A DNA stretch of 64,000 nt from JTS-AC122 sp050246015 (GCA_050246015.1 JBFWWU010000022.1:4358-68357); one strand, 5' to 3'; shown: positions 9,506 to 18,537, counted from the first letter of the stretch. The notes: a model not told the origin generated them from the sequence alone. Made by a program: numbers and translations.

Positions 9506-10293
9506 GTCGCCACCTCCCCGCATGTCCACATGACCGCGAGAGTTCGATCGTCCGTAGCTCCTGGGGTGGGCCAGGCCTGGAGTTGCCGTCGAAGGCTCGC
9601 CCGCCACCTTCTCGTGCTGAGTTTGCCAAATGTCGCGATCAACCAGTCATGAAAGGCCTGGAGCCGGTCCTGCGACAGATCCTGCGAAACGCCGTCACTG
9701 GCCAGCAGCGTGCGAAGTTGTCCGGCGCGATCGTCGAACTCCTCCACAACCCAACCCCGGCTTTCACGTCCGTCTCCAAGTGCCACTGTCTCTCCAAACT
9801 CACCGCCTCGAAGCGGAATCACCCGGGGCTCCGCCGCTCCGTCGGAACTGGTCACGACCGCCAGGCCGTCGCCGAGCCCGCCGACAAGGAGTCGGCCGCC
9901 GTGGGTGCGCACGGAGAAAAGGCATGTCGCGGCGCATTCGGTTGGAGTGCGCCTTCCCAACCGCGAGTTCCATGCGGCTGTGATACGTTGTGTCAGTTCT
10001 GTTGGGGGTGTCTCGGGCTTCATTGATTGCACCGCATCTCTTACCGCACGACAGGCCGCCCGAGAGCCGATCTCGGCGTAGCGGCAAGATCCCACACCAT
10101 CCGATACCACGAGGACGACACCTTGGGGCATCCGGCAGCTTGCCCAGGCGTCCTGATTCGCGCGACCCTCGCGGACGTGTCGAGGCCCCGGGATGGATGC
10201 GCCGATCGTCCGAACTCGGGGTCGAGCAAGTCGGCACGATCCATCAGAAGGTGTCGCGTGCGAGATCGGGGGGGGGTTGGATGGGTGCCGCAT
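9502..10293 (-). CDS. PP2C-family protein phosphatase of TerY-P triad
   Basis: 263 aa. PP2C metal-binding signatures are present: NQDAW (46-50), VVSDGVGSC (62-70), GLGDG (139-143), LASDGV near 190 and DDRTLAV near 245. The protein should remove phosphate from Ser/Thr, opposing the kinase encoded next. ATG 10293 lies about 50 nt inside the VWA gene; a weak GAGGAG precedes it. The overlap contains a run of nine G (nine C on the coding strand), a site prone to slippage. Confidence 0.85.
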   Translation of the reverse strand: MRHPSNPPPISHATPSDGSCRLARPRVRTIGASIPGPRHVREGRANQDAWASCRMPQGVVLVVSDGVGSCRYAEIGSRAACRAVRDAVQSMKPETPPTELTQRITAAWNSRLGRRTPTECAATCLFSVRTHGGRLLVGGLGDGLAVVTSSDGAAEPRVIPLRGGEFGETVALGDGRESRGWVVEEFDDRAGQLRTLLASDGVSQDLSQDRLQAFHDWLIATFGKLSTRRWRASLRRQLQAWPTPGATDDRTLAVMWTCGEVAT

Positions 10294-10906
10294 TTGGTGT
10301 CGCGCTCCTCGAGCGTGACGTGACGCTCATCGTTACCCAACGGAAGAATGTCTGGACCTGGCGGGCATCGCTCGCCTGCAGCACCGCTTTCGCTGGATCG
10401 CCGAGGAAAGCGGCGAGCATGGCTTTGTCGGCGTCATCGCCGATGCCGAGCGCGAAGCGATCGGCACGGCTGCCTCGCTCCGAGGCCAATAGCCGCTTCA
10501 CAGGCTCCTTCCACTCGTCTGTTGGTTGGCCATCCGACACCAGCACAATCGCCGGCCTGTACGCACGGCCGGGAATCCGCTGCCGATCCTCCACGAGAGA
10601 GATCGCCAAGCTGATGGCTGCGCCGAGGGGTGTGCCGCCGTCGGCTTTCATGGGTGACCATGCAGCCTTTGACGCGGGAGTGAGCTCGGAGTGGACCTGG
10701 GCTCCAGCCTTACCGAAGGTGATCACGGAGACGTGGATCTCGGCGCGATCCTGAGCTTCGGTCGCGAACGACTTGATCATCTCGTCGAGAGCGTGGTTCA
10801 GAGAGTCGATCTTCCCGCTCTCGCTCATGCTGCCGCTGATGTCCGCAAGGACGATCACAGGCAACGGTCGGGGAGTGGCGATGGTGAAGTCCGACAGGGT
10901 GGTCAT
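10244..10906 (-). CDS. TerY-like von Willebrand factor A protein
   Basis: 220 aa from ATG 10906, preceded by a strong GGAGGAAG; this matches the usual TerY length. The MIDAS metal site is intact: DISGS at residues 22-26, a conserved Thr in GGTPLGAA, and SDGQPTDEW. VWA proteins of this kind act as metal-dependent scaffolds and are encoded with a PP2C phosphatase and a kinase (TerY-P) in tellurium-resistance-like and anti-phage operons. The C-terminal tail passes through a Pro-rich stretch encoded by a nine-C tract. Confidence 0.88.
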   Translation of the reverse strand: MTTLSDFTIATPRPLPVIVLADISGSMSESGKIDSLNHALDEMIKSFATEAQDRAEIHVSVITFGKAGAQVHSELTPASKAAWSPMKADGGTPLGAAISLAISLVEDRQRIPGRAYRPAIVLVSDGQPTDEWKEPVKRLLASERGSRADRFALGIGDDADKAMLAAFLGDPAKAVLQASDARQVQTFFRWVTMSVTSRSRSATPNAAPIQPPPDLARDTF

Positions 10907-10964
10907 TGGGTCTTCCTCCTGACACGGGAGACGCTCCCGTGCAACAAGTTTAGTGTCTTTCGCT

Positions 10965-11267
10965 CTAGTGCCGTCCGCGCCAGCTGCGCTTGGGCCTGGC
11001 GACATGCTGAACAGTCACGATGGCGTCGTCCTCAGAAACGATGACGGCTGTGTCACGCCAGCGGTCAAGGTCGATACCGTGGCGGCGTTTTGCCTCGACA
11101 ACCGCACGCCTGCCCAGGAAATACGCCTTCGAACCGTCTCCCGCGTGATATTCCCGGCCGTGCGCCAGGACGAACTCAACGACTTTGCCGGTGAGACCTC
11201 GCTGCTGGCACCGGACGACGGCGTGAGTCGTGAAGCGAAGGGCCTGTCTGATGTTCAAGGCGACCAT
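10965..11267 (-). CDS. DUF4258-like small protein
   Basis: 100 aa from ATG 11267 with GGGAG about eight bases upstream. The motif pattern (FTTHAVVRCQQRGL, then a GREYHAGDGSKAYFLGRR hairpin, and a VTVQH end) is that of DUF4258/RelE-like small beta-rich proteins, which bind or cleave RNA in some toxin families. It lies between the first operon gene and the VWA gene. Whether it is part of the restriction system or a passenger is unclear. Confidence 0.6.
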   Translation of the reverse strand: MVALNIRQALRFTTHAVVRCQQRGLTGKVVEFVLAHGREYHAGDGSKAYFLGRRAVVEAKRRHGIDLDRWRDTAVIVSEDDAIVTVQHVARPKRSWRGRH

Positions 11268-11323
11268 GTGCGAGCTCCCTTTCCAGCCTTTGGCGATGTT
11301 CACCGGTGTTCCGGACTTTGACC

Positions 11324-11734
11324 TCATGCGGGATGACCAACGGATTCGGCGTCCTCCGTCGGCCGCGGCCGACGAGCGCCAACGTCCTCGTCTCCGTCAG
11401 CGTCGGGCTGCTTGAACTCCGCGATGGCCCGGACGAACTGGCGAGAGACTGCGATCAGCCGTAGGCCGCGGAGATCAAGGATCACCGGACCAACGTGACC
11501 TCCACCGGGCTGGAGAACTGCGCACGCGAGGAATGGCAGGGATATGGCCCGAATCTGAAGCGGCATTCCAAAGCCAAGCTGCGGCCCCTCGCGGCACGGA
11601 CGGCCTGACATTCGCCGCTCCGGCTCCTCCGGGCATGCACGCGGAGCAGCAACCATCGAGTGCACCGCCACATAGGCTCCAGCCCGAAGGTCGTCAGGGG
11701 AGAGGATCGATCCGGATGGTTTCTGGGTCGGCAT
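11324..11734 (-). CDS. Hypothetical protein, first gene of the minus-strand operon
   Basis: 136 aa from ATG 11734. The C-terminal half (GMPLQIRAISLPFLACAVLQ followed by a GPVILDLR strand and a VRAIAEF helix) resembles small hypothetical proteins I associate with planctomycetes, from memory only. The predicted sigma-54 start point falls at about 11735, so translation from 11734 would be almost leaderless; GTG 11671, with GGAG five bases upstream, is a reasonable alternative start. Function unknown. Confidence 0.5.
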   Translation of the reverse strand: MPTQKPSGSILSPDDLRAGAYVAVHSMVAAPRACPEEPERRMSGRPCREGPQLGFGMPLQIRAISLPFLACAVLQPGGGHVGPVILDLRGLRLIAVSRQFVRAIAEFKQPDADGDEDVGARRPRPTEDAESVGHPA

Positions 11735-11742
11735 GGCGGTGC

Positions 11743-11763
11743 TATGGCAACGGCCGTGCCAAG
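11743..11763 (-). promoter_or_regulatory. Sigma-54 promoter of the CoCoNuT/TerY-P operon (site C)
   Basis: On the minus strand reads TTGGCACGGCCGTTGCC. GG at 11760-11759 and GC at 11748-11747 are separated by exactly ten bases, as sigma-54 RNA polymerase requires. The expected start is about 11735, directly ahead of the minus-strand operon. The match to TGGCACG-N4-TTGC(A/T) is complete except for the last base. Confidence 0.75.
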
Positions 11764-11812
11764 GTGTCCAGCAAAGTTCCAGGCCGCGATGCAGGGGCTT
11801 CACAGGTTGGGT

Positions 11813-11847
11813 ACAATGCCCGTTGTCCACAGCACAAATGGAGTTGT
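11813..11847. promoter_or_regulatory. Tandem dyad operators (ACAA-N6-TTGT), pair C
   Basis: ACAATGCCCGTTGT (11813-11826) and ACAAATGGAGTTGT (11834-11847), both perfect ACAA/TTGT dyads, start 21 bp apart. They lie 51 bp upstream of sigma-54 site C and immediately ahead of the CARF-sigma-54 activator gene. Likely upstream activating sites for that activator, and possibly an autoregulatory site. Confidence 0.7.
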
Positions 11848-11850
11848 CCA

Positions 11851-13440
11851 ATAACCCAAGTCACCCGAAAACTCGTCGTTAGCTGGATTGGTGACGCCGA
11901 CCTTTTCGCCTGGTCAGCCGCCGTCGGCGAGGTGGCCGTGGAAGCCGTCAAGCAGCTTCTCGGCAAGCAGCCGCGGCAAGTCGACGGGTCAGGCCCCGTC
12001 AAGACCCTGACGGATCAGGTCGAGTTCGATGAGGTGCACCTGCTGAGCGACAAGGAGCCGGAACTCGCCAAGCAGTTCGCCGCCTGGATCGGCTCGAAGG
12101 CCCGAGTCCACTCCGTCCGGCTTCCCAGTCCGGTCGACTATTCCGCCATCTTCGAAGCCGCCGACGGGGTGCTCGGAGAGATCACCTCGCAGGTTCAAGG
12201 CGAGTGCTCTGTCTCAATCCACTTGAGCCCCGGCACGCCGGCAATGACGGCAGTTTGGGTGCTTCTGGGGAAGAGCCGGTATCCGGCGACTTTTTACCAG
12301 ACATTCCGCGGCCGCGTGATCCCCACGACGATCCCGTTCGATCTGCTCGTCGACTACCTCCCGACTGTGTTGCACGCTTCGGATCGGTTGATCCAGGGTG
12401 CGAACGTCACGGACGCAGCGACTGAAGGCTTCGGAGGAGTCATCGGACGCAGCCCCCAGATCCGCGAAGCCATCAATCGCGCCAAGCGAATTGCGCTTCG
12501 GGACGTTGGCGTCCTCCTGCTGGGTGAAAGCGGAGTCGGCAAAGACGTATTCGCTCGAGCACTACACGCGGCCAGCCGTCGCAGCGCGAAGCCGTTCGTC
12601 GCCATCAACTGTGCCGCGGTCCCGAAGGAACTCCTCGAATCGGAATTGTTCGGTCACAAGAAAGGCTCTTTCACGGGCGCTGCCGCGGATCGGATCGGAG
12701 CGTTCGAACAGGCCGACACCGGCACGCTGTTCCTCGACGAGGTGGGCGAATGCGACCTGCCGATGCAGGCAAAGCTCTTGCGCGTGCTCCAACCGGGCCA
12801 AGATGACCCTCCCTCGGCGCGCACGTTCAGGCGGGTCGGTGACTCGGAAGACAGACACGCTGACGTCAGAATCATCGCCGCGACCAACCGCGATCTTCAG
12901 GGCGAGGTTGCTGCTGGGCGGTTCCGCGAAGACCTGTACTACCGATTGGCCGCGTTCACCCTCAAGATCCCGCCGCTTCGGAACCGAACGACCGACATCC
13001 CCGCCATCGCGGATCACCTGCTTTCCCGGATCAACGCTGACTTCGCCAAAGCCGAGCCGGGCTACCAGCACAAGCGCCTTTCTGTCGGGACAAAGCGGTT
13101 TCTGTGCCAGCAACCCTGGCCGGGAAACGTTCGACAACTTCACAACGTCCTGTTGCAGGCGGCGGTCATGGTGGATGGTTCGACCGTCGAGCCGCGCGAC
13201 ATTGAGGCCGGCCTGTCGGAAACGCGGGACATCGACCGTTGTGGCGCCGCTGAACTGCCTCTGGGCGACGGTTTTTCGCTGACCAAGCACATTGAAGATG
13301 TTCAGCGACGGTATCTCGGCCGGGCCATGCAGGAGGCGGACGGGAAGAAAACGGTTGCCGCGAAGCTCCTCGGATACCCCAACTATCAGACACTGGCCGC
13401 ACAGTTGGAGCGACTGAAAGTTGACTGGAGGGGTGAATGA
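11851..13440 (+). CDS. rtcR: RtcR-like sigma-54 transcription activator with N-terminal CARF-like domain
   Basis: About 529 aa of recognisable protein. The N-terminal Rossmann-like region (TRKLVVSWIGDADLF, then the SIHLSPGTPAMT loop at about 122-133) fits the CARF domain of RtcR, which in E. coli senses RNA with cyclic-phosphate ends. The AAA+ domain has Walker A GESGVGKD (225-232), a GSFTGA sigma-54 contact loop (272-277) and Walker B GTLFLDEVGE (291-300). A Fis-type HTH lies at the C-terminus. It should activate sigma-54 promoters. The 5' end is unresolved: in frame there is no ATG, GTG or TTG between GTG 11764 and the first CARF strand, so a rare start near 11851-11860, a distant GTG, or a base error must be considered. 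Confidence 0.85.
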   Translation: MTQVTRKLVVSWIGDADLFAWSAAVGEVAVEAVKQLLGKQPRQVDGSGPVKTLTDQVEFDEVHLLSDKEPELAKQFAAWIGSKARVHSVRLPSPVDYSAIFEAADGVLGEITSQVQGECSVSIHLSPGTPAMTAVWVLLGKSRYPATFYQTFRGRVIPTTIPFDLLVDYLPTVLHASDRLIQGANVTDAATEGFGGVIGRSPQIREAINRAKRIALRDVGVLLLGESGVGKDVFARALHAASRRSAKPFVAINCAAVPKELLESELFGHKKGSFTGAAADRIGAFEQADTGTLFLDEVGECDLPMQAKLLRVLQPGQDDPPSARTFRRVGDSEDRHADVRIIAATNRDLQGEVAAGRFREDLYYRLAAFTLKIPPLRNRTTDIPAIADHLLSRINADFAKAEPGYQHKRLSVGTKRFLCQQPWPGNVRQLHNVLLQAAVMVDGSTVEPRDIEAGLSETRDIDRCGAAELPLGDGFSLTKHIEDVQRRYLGRAMQEADGKKTVAAKLLGYPNYQTLAAQLERLKVDWRGE

Positions 13441-13487
13441 ACTCTCTCCGATCCAGTTCGCGCCTCCCGGATTCGCCGACACCGGTC

Positions 13488-13504
13488 TTGGCACGGCGGT
13501 TGCA
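13488..13504 (+). promoter_or_regulatory. Sigma-54 promoter upstream of hsdR (site A)
   Basis: TTGGCACGGCGGTTGCA; GG 13490-13491, ten bases, GC 13502-13503. Predicted start about 13515, giving a 77-nt leader to the GTG at 13592. It lies in the gap after the rtcR-like stop. I found no ACAA-N6-TTGT operator within 100 bp upstream. Confidence 0.7.
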
Positions 13505-13591
13505 TTGGTCCGGATCATGCCCTCTGCGGTCGCACAGTCAATGCCTCTTCGCCCATCGGGCACAGCCGACGGGTACGAACGGGAGGAACTC

Positions 13592-16500
13592 GTGAAGTCG
13601 AAGAACTTCGAGTTCCTGCGCGCCAAGTGGCCGCCCTTGGCGTCGCTGGCTGGATTCGCGGAGCACTACTGCCACCCCGACCCTGAAAGCTCGTTGATCA
13701 AACTGCGTCTTTTGATCGAGCAGGTGGTTGAGCACGTCTATTCAGTGCATCGCCTTGCGCGGCCGTACCAAGCCTCCCTCAACGACCTACTGAACGACCG
13801 TACATTTCAGCAAGCGATCCCGCAGGTCGTTGTGGCCAAACTGCACACGATCCGTATCACCGGGAACAAAGCAGCTCACGGGGGCAAGGCCACGGGGCAG
13901 ATTGCGCTGTCCGCGCTCCGCGAGGCATTTGAGATCGCCCGATGGTTTCAGCTCACATACGGCGGCGGGCGCCTGGAGGACCTGCCCGCTTTCGTTGCGC
14001 CACAGCCCGGTGCCGGCGATGACTCCAAAGCCGAACTGAAGCGCGAGAAGAAGGCCGTCCTGGAGAAGCTTGCCGCCCAAGAAGCCCAGATGGCGCAGTT
14101 GCTCACTGACCTGGACGCCGTGCGGCAGCGCGAGCAGGCGGCGAGGCAGGCCGGTGCAGCGCTTGAGGCGGAGCTTGCCGCCACGCGCGCACAGGCGCAG
14201 CGATCGGCCGACGTTCTCGGCTTCGACGAAAAGGCGACTCGCAAGCGTCTGATCGACATGATGCTCCTCGAGGCCGGATGGGATGTGTCGAACAGGGATC
14301 TCGTCCGTGTAGAGGAGCCTGTCGCCCACCAGCCCACCTCGAGTGGAGAGGGCTTCGCTGATTACGTACTGCTGGGCGAAGATGGCATTCCCCTTGCAGT
14401 TGTCGAGGCGAAGAAGACCGCGGAGAGCGCCGAGAGGGGACGCCAGCAGGCCAAGTGCTATGCCGACGGCTTCGAAAAGACTCACGGGCGGCGGCCGGTG
14501 ATCTACTACACGAATGGATTCGACGTGAGCATCTGGAACGACGCGGAAGGCGAGCCACCACGACAGGTCTACGGCTACCACTCTCGCGACAGCATCAACT
14601 ACATGGTTACGCGTCGCGGGCAGCGACTGAATCCGAAAGAGGTCGCGCCTGACCCTCGCATCGCCGACCGCATGTACCAGATTGAGGCGATCAAGCGTGT
14701 GATCGAGCGCTTTGGCGCGAAGCATCGCCGGGCACTGGTTGTGCAGGCGACCGGCACCGGCAAGACGCGCGTCGCCATCTCTCTGTGCGAGGCGTTGATC
14801 CGCGGTGGTTGGGTTCGTCGCGTGCTTTTCCTCTGCGACCGACGCGAGCTGCGTCGCCAGGCCAACAACGCATTCCAGCAGTTCCTGCCTGGGGAGCCAC
14901 GCACCTACGTCAACGCCAACACATCGGCCGACCAAGAGCACCGAATCTACCTCGCGACCTACCCGGCGATGATGCAGTGCTTCGAGTCGTTCGACGTCGG
15001 CTTCTTCGACTTGATCATCGCCGATGAGTCCCACCGCAGCATCTACAACCGGTACCGCGACCTGTTCCTCTACTTTGACGCACTTCAGGTGGGCCTGACG
15101 GCGACGCCGGTCCAGTTCATCAGTCGAAACACGTTTGATCTGTTCGGCTGCGAGAACGAGAACCCGACCGCCTTGTTCCGGTACGAGGACGCCATCAACC
15201 ACGTTCCGGCGTATCTCGTGCCGTTCAAGGTCAAGACCGTCACGACCGGGTTTCTGACCCGCGGCATCAAGTACTCGCAGATGACTCCGGAGCAGCGCGA
15301 GCAACTTGAACAACAGGAGCGCGAGCCCGAGGCGATCGAGTTCGAGCAGCACCAGGTCGACAAGCAGATCTTCAACAAGGACACCAACCGGAAGATCATT
15401 CAGAACCTCATGGAGAACGGCATCAGGGATGGCTCCGGGTCGCTGGTCGGCAAGACCATCGTCTTCGCCCGCAGTCACGACCATGCCGTCCTCCTCCAGA
15501 CGGTCTTCGACGAGCTGTATCCGCAGTACGGCGGACGCGTCTGCCGCGTCATCGACAACTACGAGCCGCGCGCCGAGGCCCTCATCGACGAGTTCAAGGA
15601 CGCCAACTCGGATCTGCGCATCGCCGTGTCCGTGGACATGCTCGATACCGGCATCGACGTGCCAGAGGTCGTCAACCTGGTCTTTGCCAAGCCGGTCTAT
15701 TCGTTCGTCAAGTTCTGGCAGATGATCGGGCGCGGCACGCGGCTGTGCAAGGACCTGTTCGGTCCCGGCAAGGACAAGACGGAGTTCCAGATCTTCGACC
15801 ATTGGGAGAACTTCAAGTACTTCGAGGAGACGTATCAGGAAACGGAGCCGTCTAAGCAGACATCGCTTCTGCAGCGACTGTTTGAGGCGCGGCTCACGCT
15901 CGCGGACGAATGCCTCCGTAAGCCGGACGGCGCCGCGTTCAGCATCGTCGCAGCCCTGGTCGCCGCGGATGTCGCCGACCTGCCGGACACCACCATCTCC
16001 GTGCGAGAGAAGTGGCGGCAAGTCACGACCTGCAGGAACCCTGAGGTAGTGAAGCGGTTCGATGCCGCGACGCGCGCCACGCTTTCGCAGGACATCGCCC
16101 CGCTCATGCAGTGGCGAGACGTCCGAGGCGATGGCGCCGCCTACCAGTTCGATCACCTCATCACCCTCGCCCAGACAGATCTGATCAAGGGTGCCGGACG
16201 TTTCGCCGACCGCCGCGCGGACATCGAAGCCTGGATTGCAGACCTGCAGTACAACCTGAACCCCGTTCGGGAGCGGGAAGCGGAGATCCGTAGAGTCAAG
16301 TCCAGCGCCTTCTGGGACACGGTGACGTTGGCATCGCTGGAAGAGATTCGTCAGTCACTCCGCGGCGTCATGAAGTACCGTCAGCCGCGCACCATCGATC
16401 GGCTCCCAACCAAGATCATCGACGTCGCGGAGGATCCCGCCGGAATCCAAAGCCGGGACCACAAGCCCAAGCTCGAAGGCCTTGACTTCGTCGCCTACCG

Positions 16501-17011
16501 GCAGCGTGTCGAGGGTGTGCTCACCGCGTTGTTCGCCCAGAACGACACCCTGAAGCGGATCAAGGCCGGCCTGCCCGTCAGCGAGGATGACCTCAAGGCA
16601 CTGGTCTCCCTCGTGCTCACGCAGCACCCGGACCTCGACCTCACCGATCTCGTCGAGTACTACCCCGAGACAGCCGGCCATCTTGATCTGGCCATCCGCA
16701 GCATCATCGGCCTGGATGCTCGGGCCGTCCACGAGCGATTCGAGGGGTTTGTCCGCAAGCACACGAAACTCAACTCGATGCAGTTGCGGTTCCTTGACCT
16801 GCTCAAGAACCACATCGCCAGGTACGGCGCCATCGAGGTCGGCCGCCTTTACGAGCAGCCCTTCACGACCATCAGCGCCGAGGGGCTCGATGGGGTGTTC
16901 GAGGACGAAGCCCAAGTCACCGAGCTGCTCGACATCATCAACTCGTTCAAGCCGGTAGCGCCTGCGTTCGAGCCCCAGCCACCTCCACCGAAAGAGAGCA
17001 CTCAAGGATGA
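13592..17011 (+). CDS. hsdR: Type I restriction enzyme subunit R (motor-nuclease)
   Basis: 1139 aa from GTG 13592, with GGGAGGAA five bases upstream; the open frame runs back to 13421 but the sigma-54 promoter lies inside that extra stretch. An N-terminal DUF4145-like segment (about 30-150) and a short coiled coil precede the nuclease domain (GFADYVLL, then VVEAKKTAES, the D...ExK motif). The SF2 motor has QATGTGKTR, ADESHRS and the late QMIGRGTR motif. HsdR cleaves unmethylated DNA after ATP-driven translocation. The stop overlaps the hsdM start (ATGA). Confidence 0.93.
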   Translation: MKSKNFEFLRAKWPPLASLAGFAEHYCHPDPESSLIKLRLLIEQVVEHVYSVHRLARPYQASLNDLLNDRTFQQAIPQVVVAKLHTIRITGNKAAHGGKATGQIALSALREAFEIARWFQLTYGGGRLEDLPAFVAPQPGAGDDSKAELKREKKAVLEKLAAQEAQMAQLLTDLDAVRQREQAARQAGAALEAELAATRAQAQRSADVLGFDEKATRKRLIDMMLLEAGWDVSNRDLVRVEEPVAHQPTSSGEGFADYVLLGEDGIPLAVVEAKKTAESAERGRQQAKCYADGFEKTHGRRPVIYYTNGFDVSIWNDAEGEPPRQVYGYHSRDSINYMVTRRGQRLNPKEVAPDPRIADRMYQIEAIKRVIERFGAKHRRALVVQATGTGKTRVAISLCEALIRGGWVRRVLFLCDRRELRRQANNAFQQFLPGEPRTYVNANTSADQEHRIYLATYPAMMQCFESFDVGFFDLIIADESHRSIYNRYRDLFLYFDALQVGLTATPVQFISRNTFDLFGCENENPTALFRYEDAINHVPAYLVPFKVKTVTTGFLTRGIKYSQMTPEQREQLEQQEREPEAIEFEQHQVDKQIFNKDTNRKIIQNLMENGIRDGSGSLVGKTIVFARSHDHAVLLQTVFDELYPQYGGRVCRVIDNYEPRAEALIDEFKDANSDLRIAVSVDMLDTGIDVPEVVNLVFAKPVYSFVKFWQMIGRGTRLCKDLFGPGKDKTEFQIFDHWENFKYFEETYQETEPSKQTSLLQRLFEARLTLADECLRKPDGAAFSIVAALVAADVADLPDTTISVREKWRQVTTCRNPEVVKRFDAATRATLSQDIAPLMQWRDVRGDGAAYQFDHLITLAQTDLIKGAGRFADRRADIEAWIADLQYNLNPVREREAEIRRVKSSAFWDTVTLASLEEIRQSLRGVMKYRQPRTIDRLPTKIIDVAEDPAGIQSRDHKPKLEGLDFVAYRQRVEGVLTALFAQNDTLKRIKAGLPVSEDDLKALVSLVLTQHPDLDLTDLVEYYPETAGHLDLAIRSIIGLDARAVHERFEGFVRKHTKLNSMQLRFLDLLKNHIARYGAIEVGRLYEQPFTTISAEGLDGVFEDEAQVTELLDIINSFKPVAPAFEPQPPPPKESTQG

Positions 17012-18537
17012 TTACCGGTCCCCTTCGCAGCAAGATCGACAGGCTCTGGCTCGAGTTCTGGCAGGGCGGCATCACCAACCCGTTGACCGTGATCGAACAG
17101 ATCACGTTCCTGATGTTCATCCGACTCCTGGACATCACCGAATCGCGCAACGAGAAGAAGGCCCAGCGCACCGGCAAGCCGTTTGACCGCCTCTTCGGCC
17201 CCAAGCAGCAGCATCTGCGCTGGAGCCAGCTCCGCAACGCTCCCGGCGCCGAAGCCCGCCTCAGGATCATGAGGGATGAGGTTTTCCCGCACCTCAAAGA
17301 GATCGCTGGGAAGGACTCCACCTTCGGCCGGTACATGCAGGACGCCATGCTCATGATCCAGAAGCCGTCGCTGCTGAGTACGGCGATGGACATGATTGAG
17401 GCCCTGCCGCTCGACAAGGGCGACACCAAGGGCGACCTCTACGAGTACCTGCTCGGAAAGCTCACCACCGCCGGCATCAACGGCCAGTTCCGCACGCCGC
17501 GGCACATCATCCGACTCATGGTCGATCTCGTCGAGCCCAAGCCCACGGACCGCATCGCCGACCCGGCCTGCGGCACCGCTGGCTTCCTCGTCTCCGTCAT
17601 GGACTACCTGCTGGAAAAGCACACATCTCCCGGCGGGATCACGGAGGAGAGGGGCGAGAACGGCGAGGTCAACCGGATCTTCACCGGCGACCTGCTCGAG
17701 CCCTACCGCAAGCACATCCAGTCGGACATGTTCCACGGCTTCGACTTCGACGTGACCATGCTCCGCATCGCGGCCATGAACCTCATGCTCCACGGCGTGG
17801 ACAACCCCGCCATCGAGTACATGGACTCGCTCAGCAATCGCTTCATCGAGGACCGCACGCTCAGCAAGTTCTCCAAGGACCACTTCGATCTGGTCCTGGC
17901 CAATCCGCCCTTCAAGGGCACGCTTGACTACGAGGCGGTCGAGCCCTCGCTCCTCCGCACCGTCAAGACCCGCAAGACCGAACTGCTGTTTCTGGCCCTC
18001 ATCCTGCGGATGCTCAAACTCGGCGGCCGCGCGGCGGTGATTGTGCCCGACGGCGTGCTCTTCGGCTCCTCCAACGCCCACACCGACCTGCGCAAGGCCC
18101 TCATCGACGACAACCAGCTCGAAGGGATCATCAAGCTCCCGGCGGGCGTCTTCAAGCCCTACGCGGGCGTCTCCACCGCCATCGTCATCTTCACGAAGGG
18201 CGGCAAGACCCGTGATGTCTTCTTTTACGACGTGCAGGCCGACGGTTTCTCACTCGACGACAAGCGCGACGCCATCGCCGAGAACGATCTTCCCGATGTG
18301 CGGGCACGCTGGGCCAAGCGCAACCCCAAGAAGGACACCGATCGCAAGGACAAGGCCTTCCTCGTGAGCGTGGAGGTTATTCGGGCCGCGGAGTACGACC
18401 TCTCCATCAACCGCTACCGGGAGACGGTGTACGAGGAGGTCAAGTACGAACCCCCTTACGCGATCCTCAAGAAGTTGAAGGCCCTCAACGAGGCCGAGGC
18501 GAAGGATCTTTCGCAGTTGGAGGGGATGCTGCGTTGA
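17008..18537 (+). CDS. hsdM: Type I restriction-modification N6-adenine methyltransferase subunit
   Basis: 509 aa. An N-terminal HsdM helical domain is followed by the SAM-binding motif ADPACGTAGFL (about residues 187-197) and the catalytic NPPF motif (LVLANPPFKG, about 295). It methylates adenine in the asymmetric target defined by HsdS and forms the M2S core of the complex. It overlaps hsdR by ATGA and hsdS by TTGA, so the three subunits are translationally coupled. Confidence 0.95.
   Translation: MITGPLRSKIDRLWLEFWQGGITNPLTVIEQITFLMFIRLLDITESRNEKKAQRTGKPFDRLFGPKQQHLRWSQLRNAPGAEARLRIMRDEVFPHLKEIAGKDSTFGRYMQDAMLMIQKPSLLSTAMDMIEALPLDKGDTKGDLYEYLLGKLTTAGINGQFRTPRHIIRLMVDLVEPKPTDRIADPACGTAGFLVSVMDYLLEKHTSPGGITEERGENGEVNRIFTGDLLEPYRKHIQSDMFHGFDFDVTMLRIAAMNLMLHGVDNPAIEYMDSLSNRFIEDRTLSKFSKDHFDLVLANPPFKGTLDYEAVEPSLLRTVKTRKTELLFLALILRMLKLGGRAAVIVPDGVLFGSSNAHTDLRKALIDDNQLEGIIKLPAGVFKPYAGVSTAIVIFTKGGKTRDVFFYDVQADGFSLDDKRDAIAENDLPDVRARWAKRNPKKDTDRKDKAFLVSVEVIRAAEYDLSINRYRETVYEEVKYEPPYAILKKLKALNEAEAKDLSQLEGMLR

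Noticed and set aside
11533..11850. 5' extension of the activator frame
   Set aside because: Overlaps the minus-strand gene, promoter C and operators; not protein-like.
13400..13480. ACAA-N6-TTGT operator upstream of hsdR
   Set aside because: Searched by eye; no match with two or fewer mismatches near site A.
13787..16156. 789-codon open frame antisense to hsdR
   Set aside because: Shadow of a strongly conserved gene in GC-rich DNA; its sequence shows no known motif.
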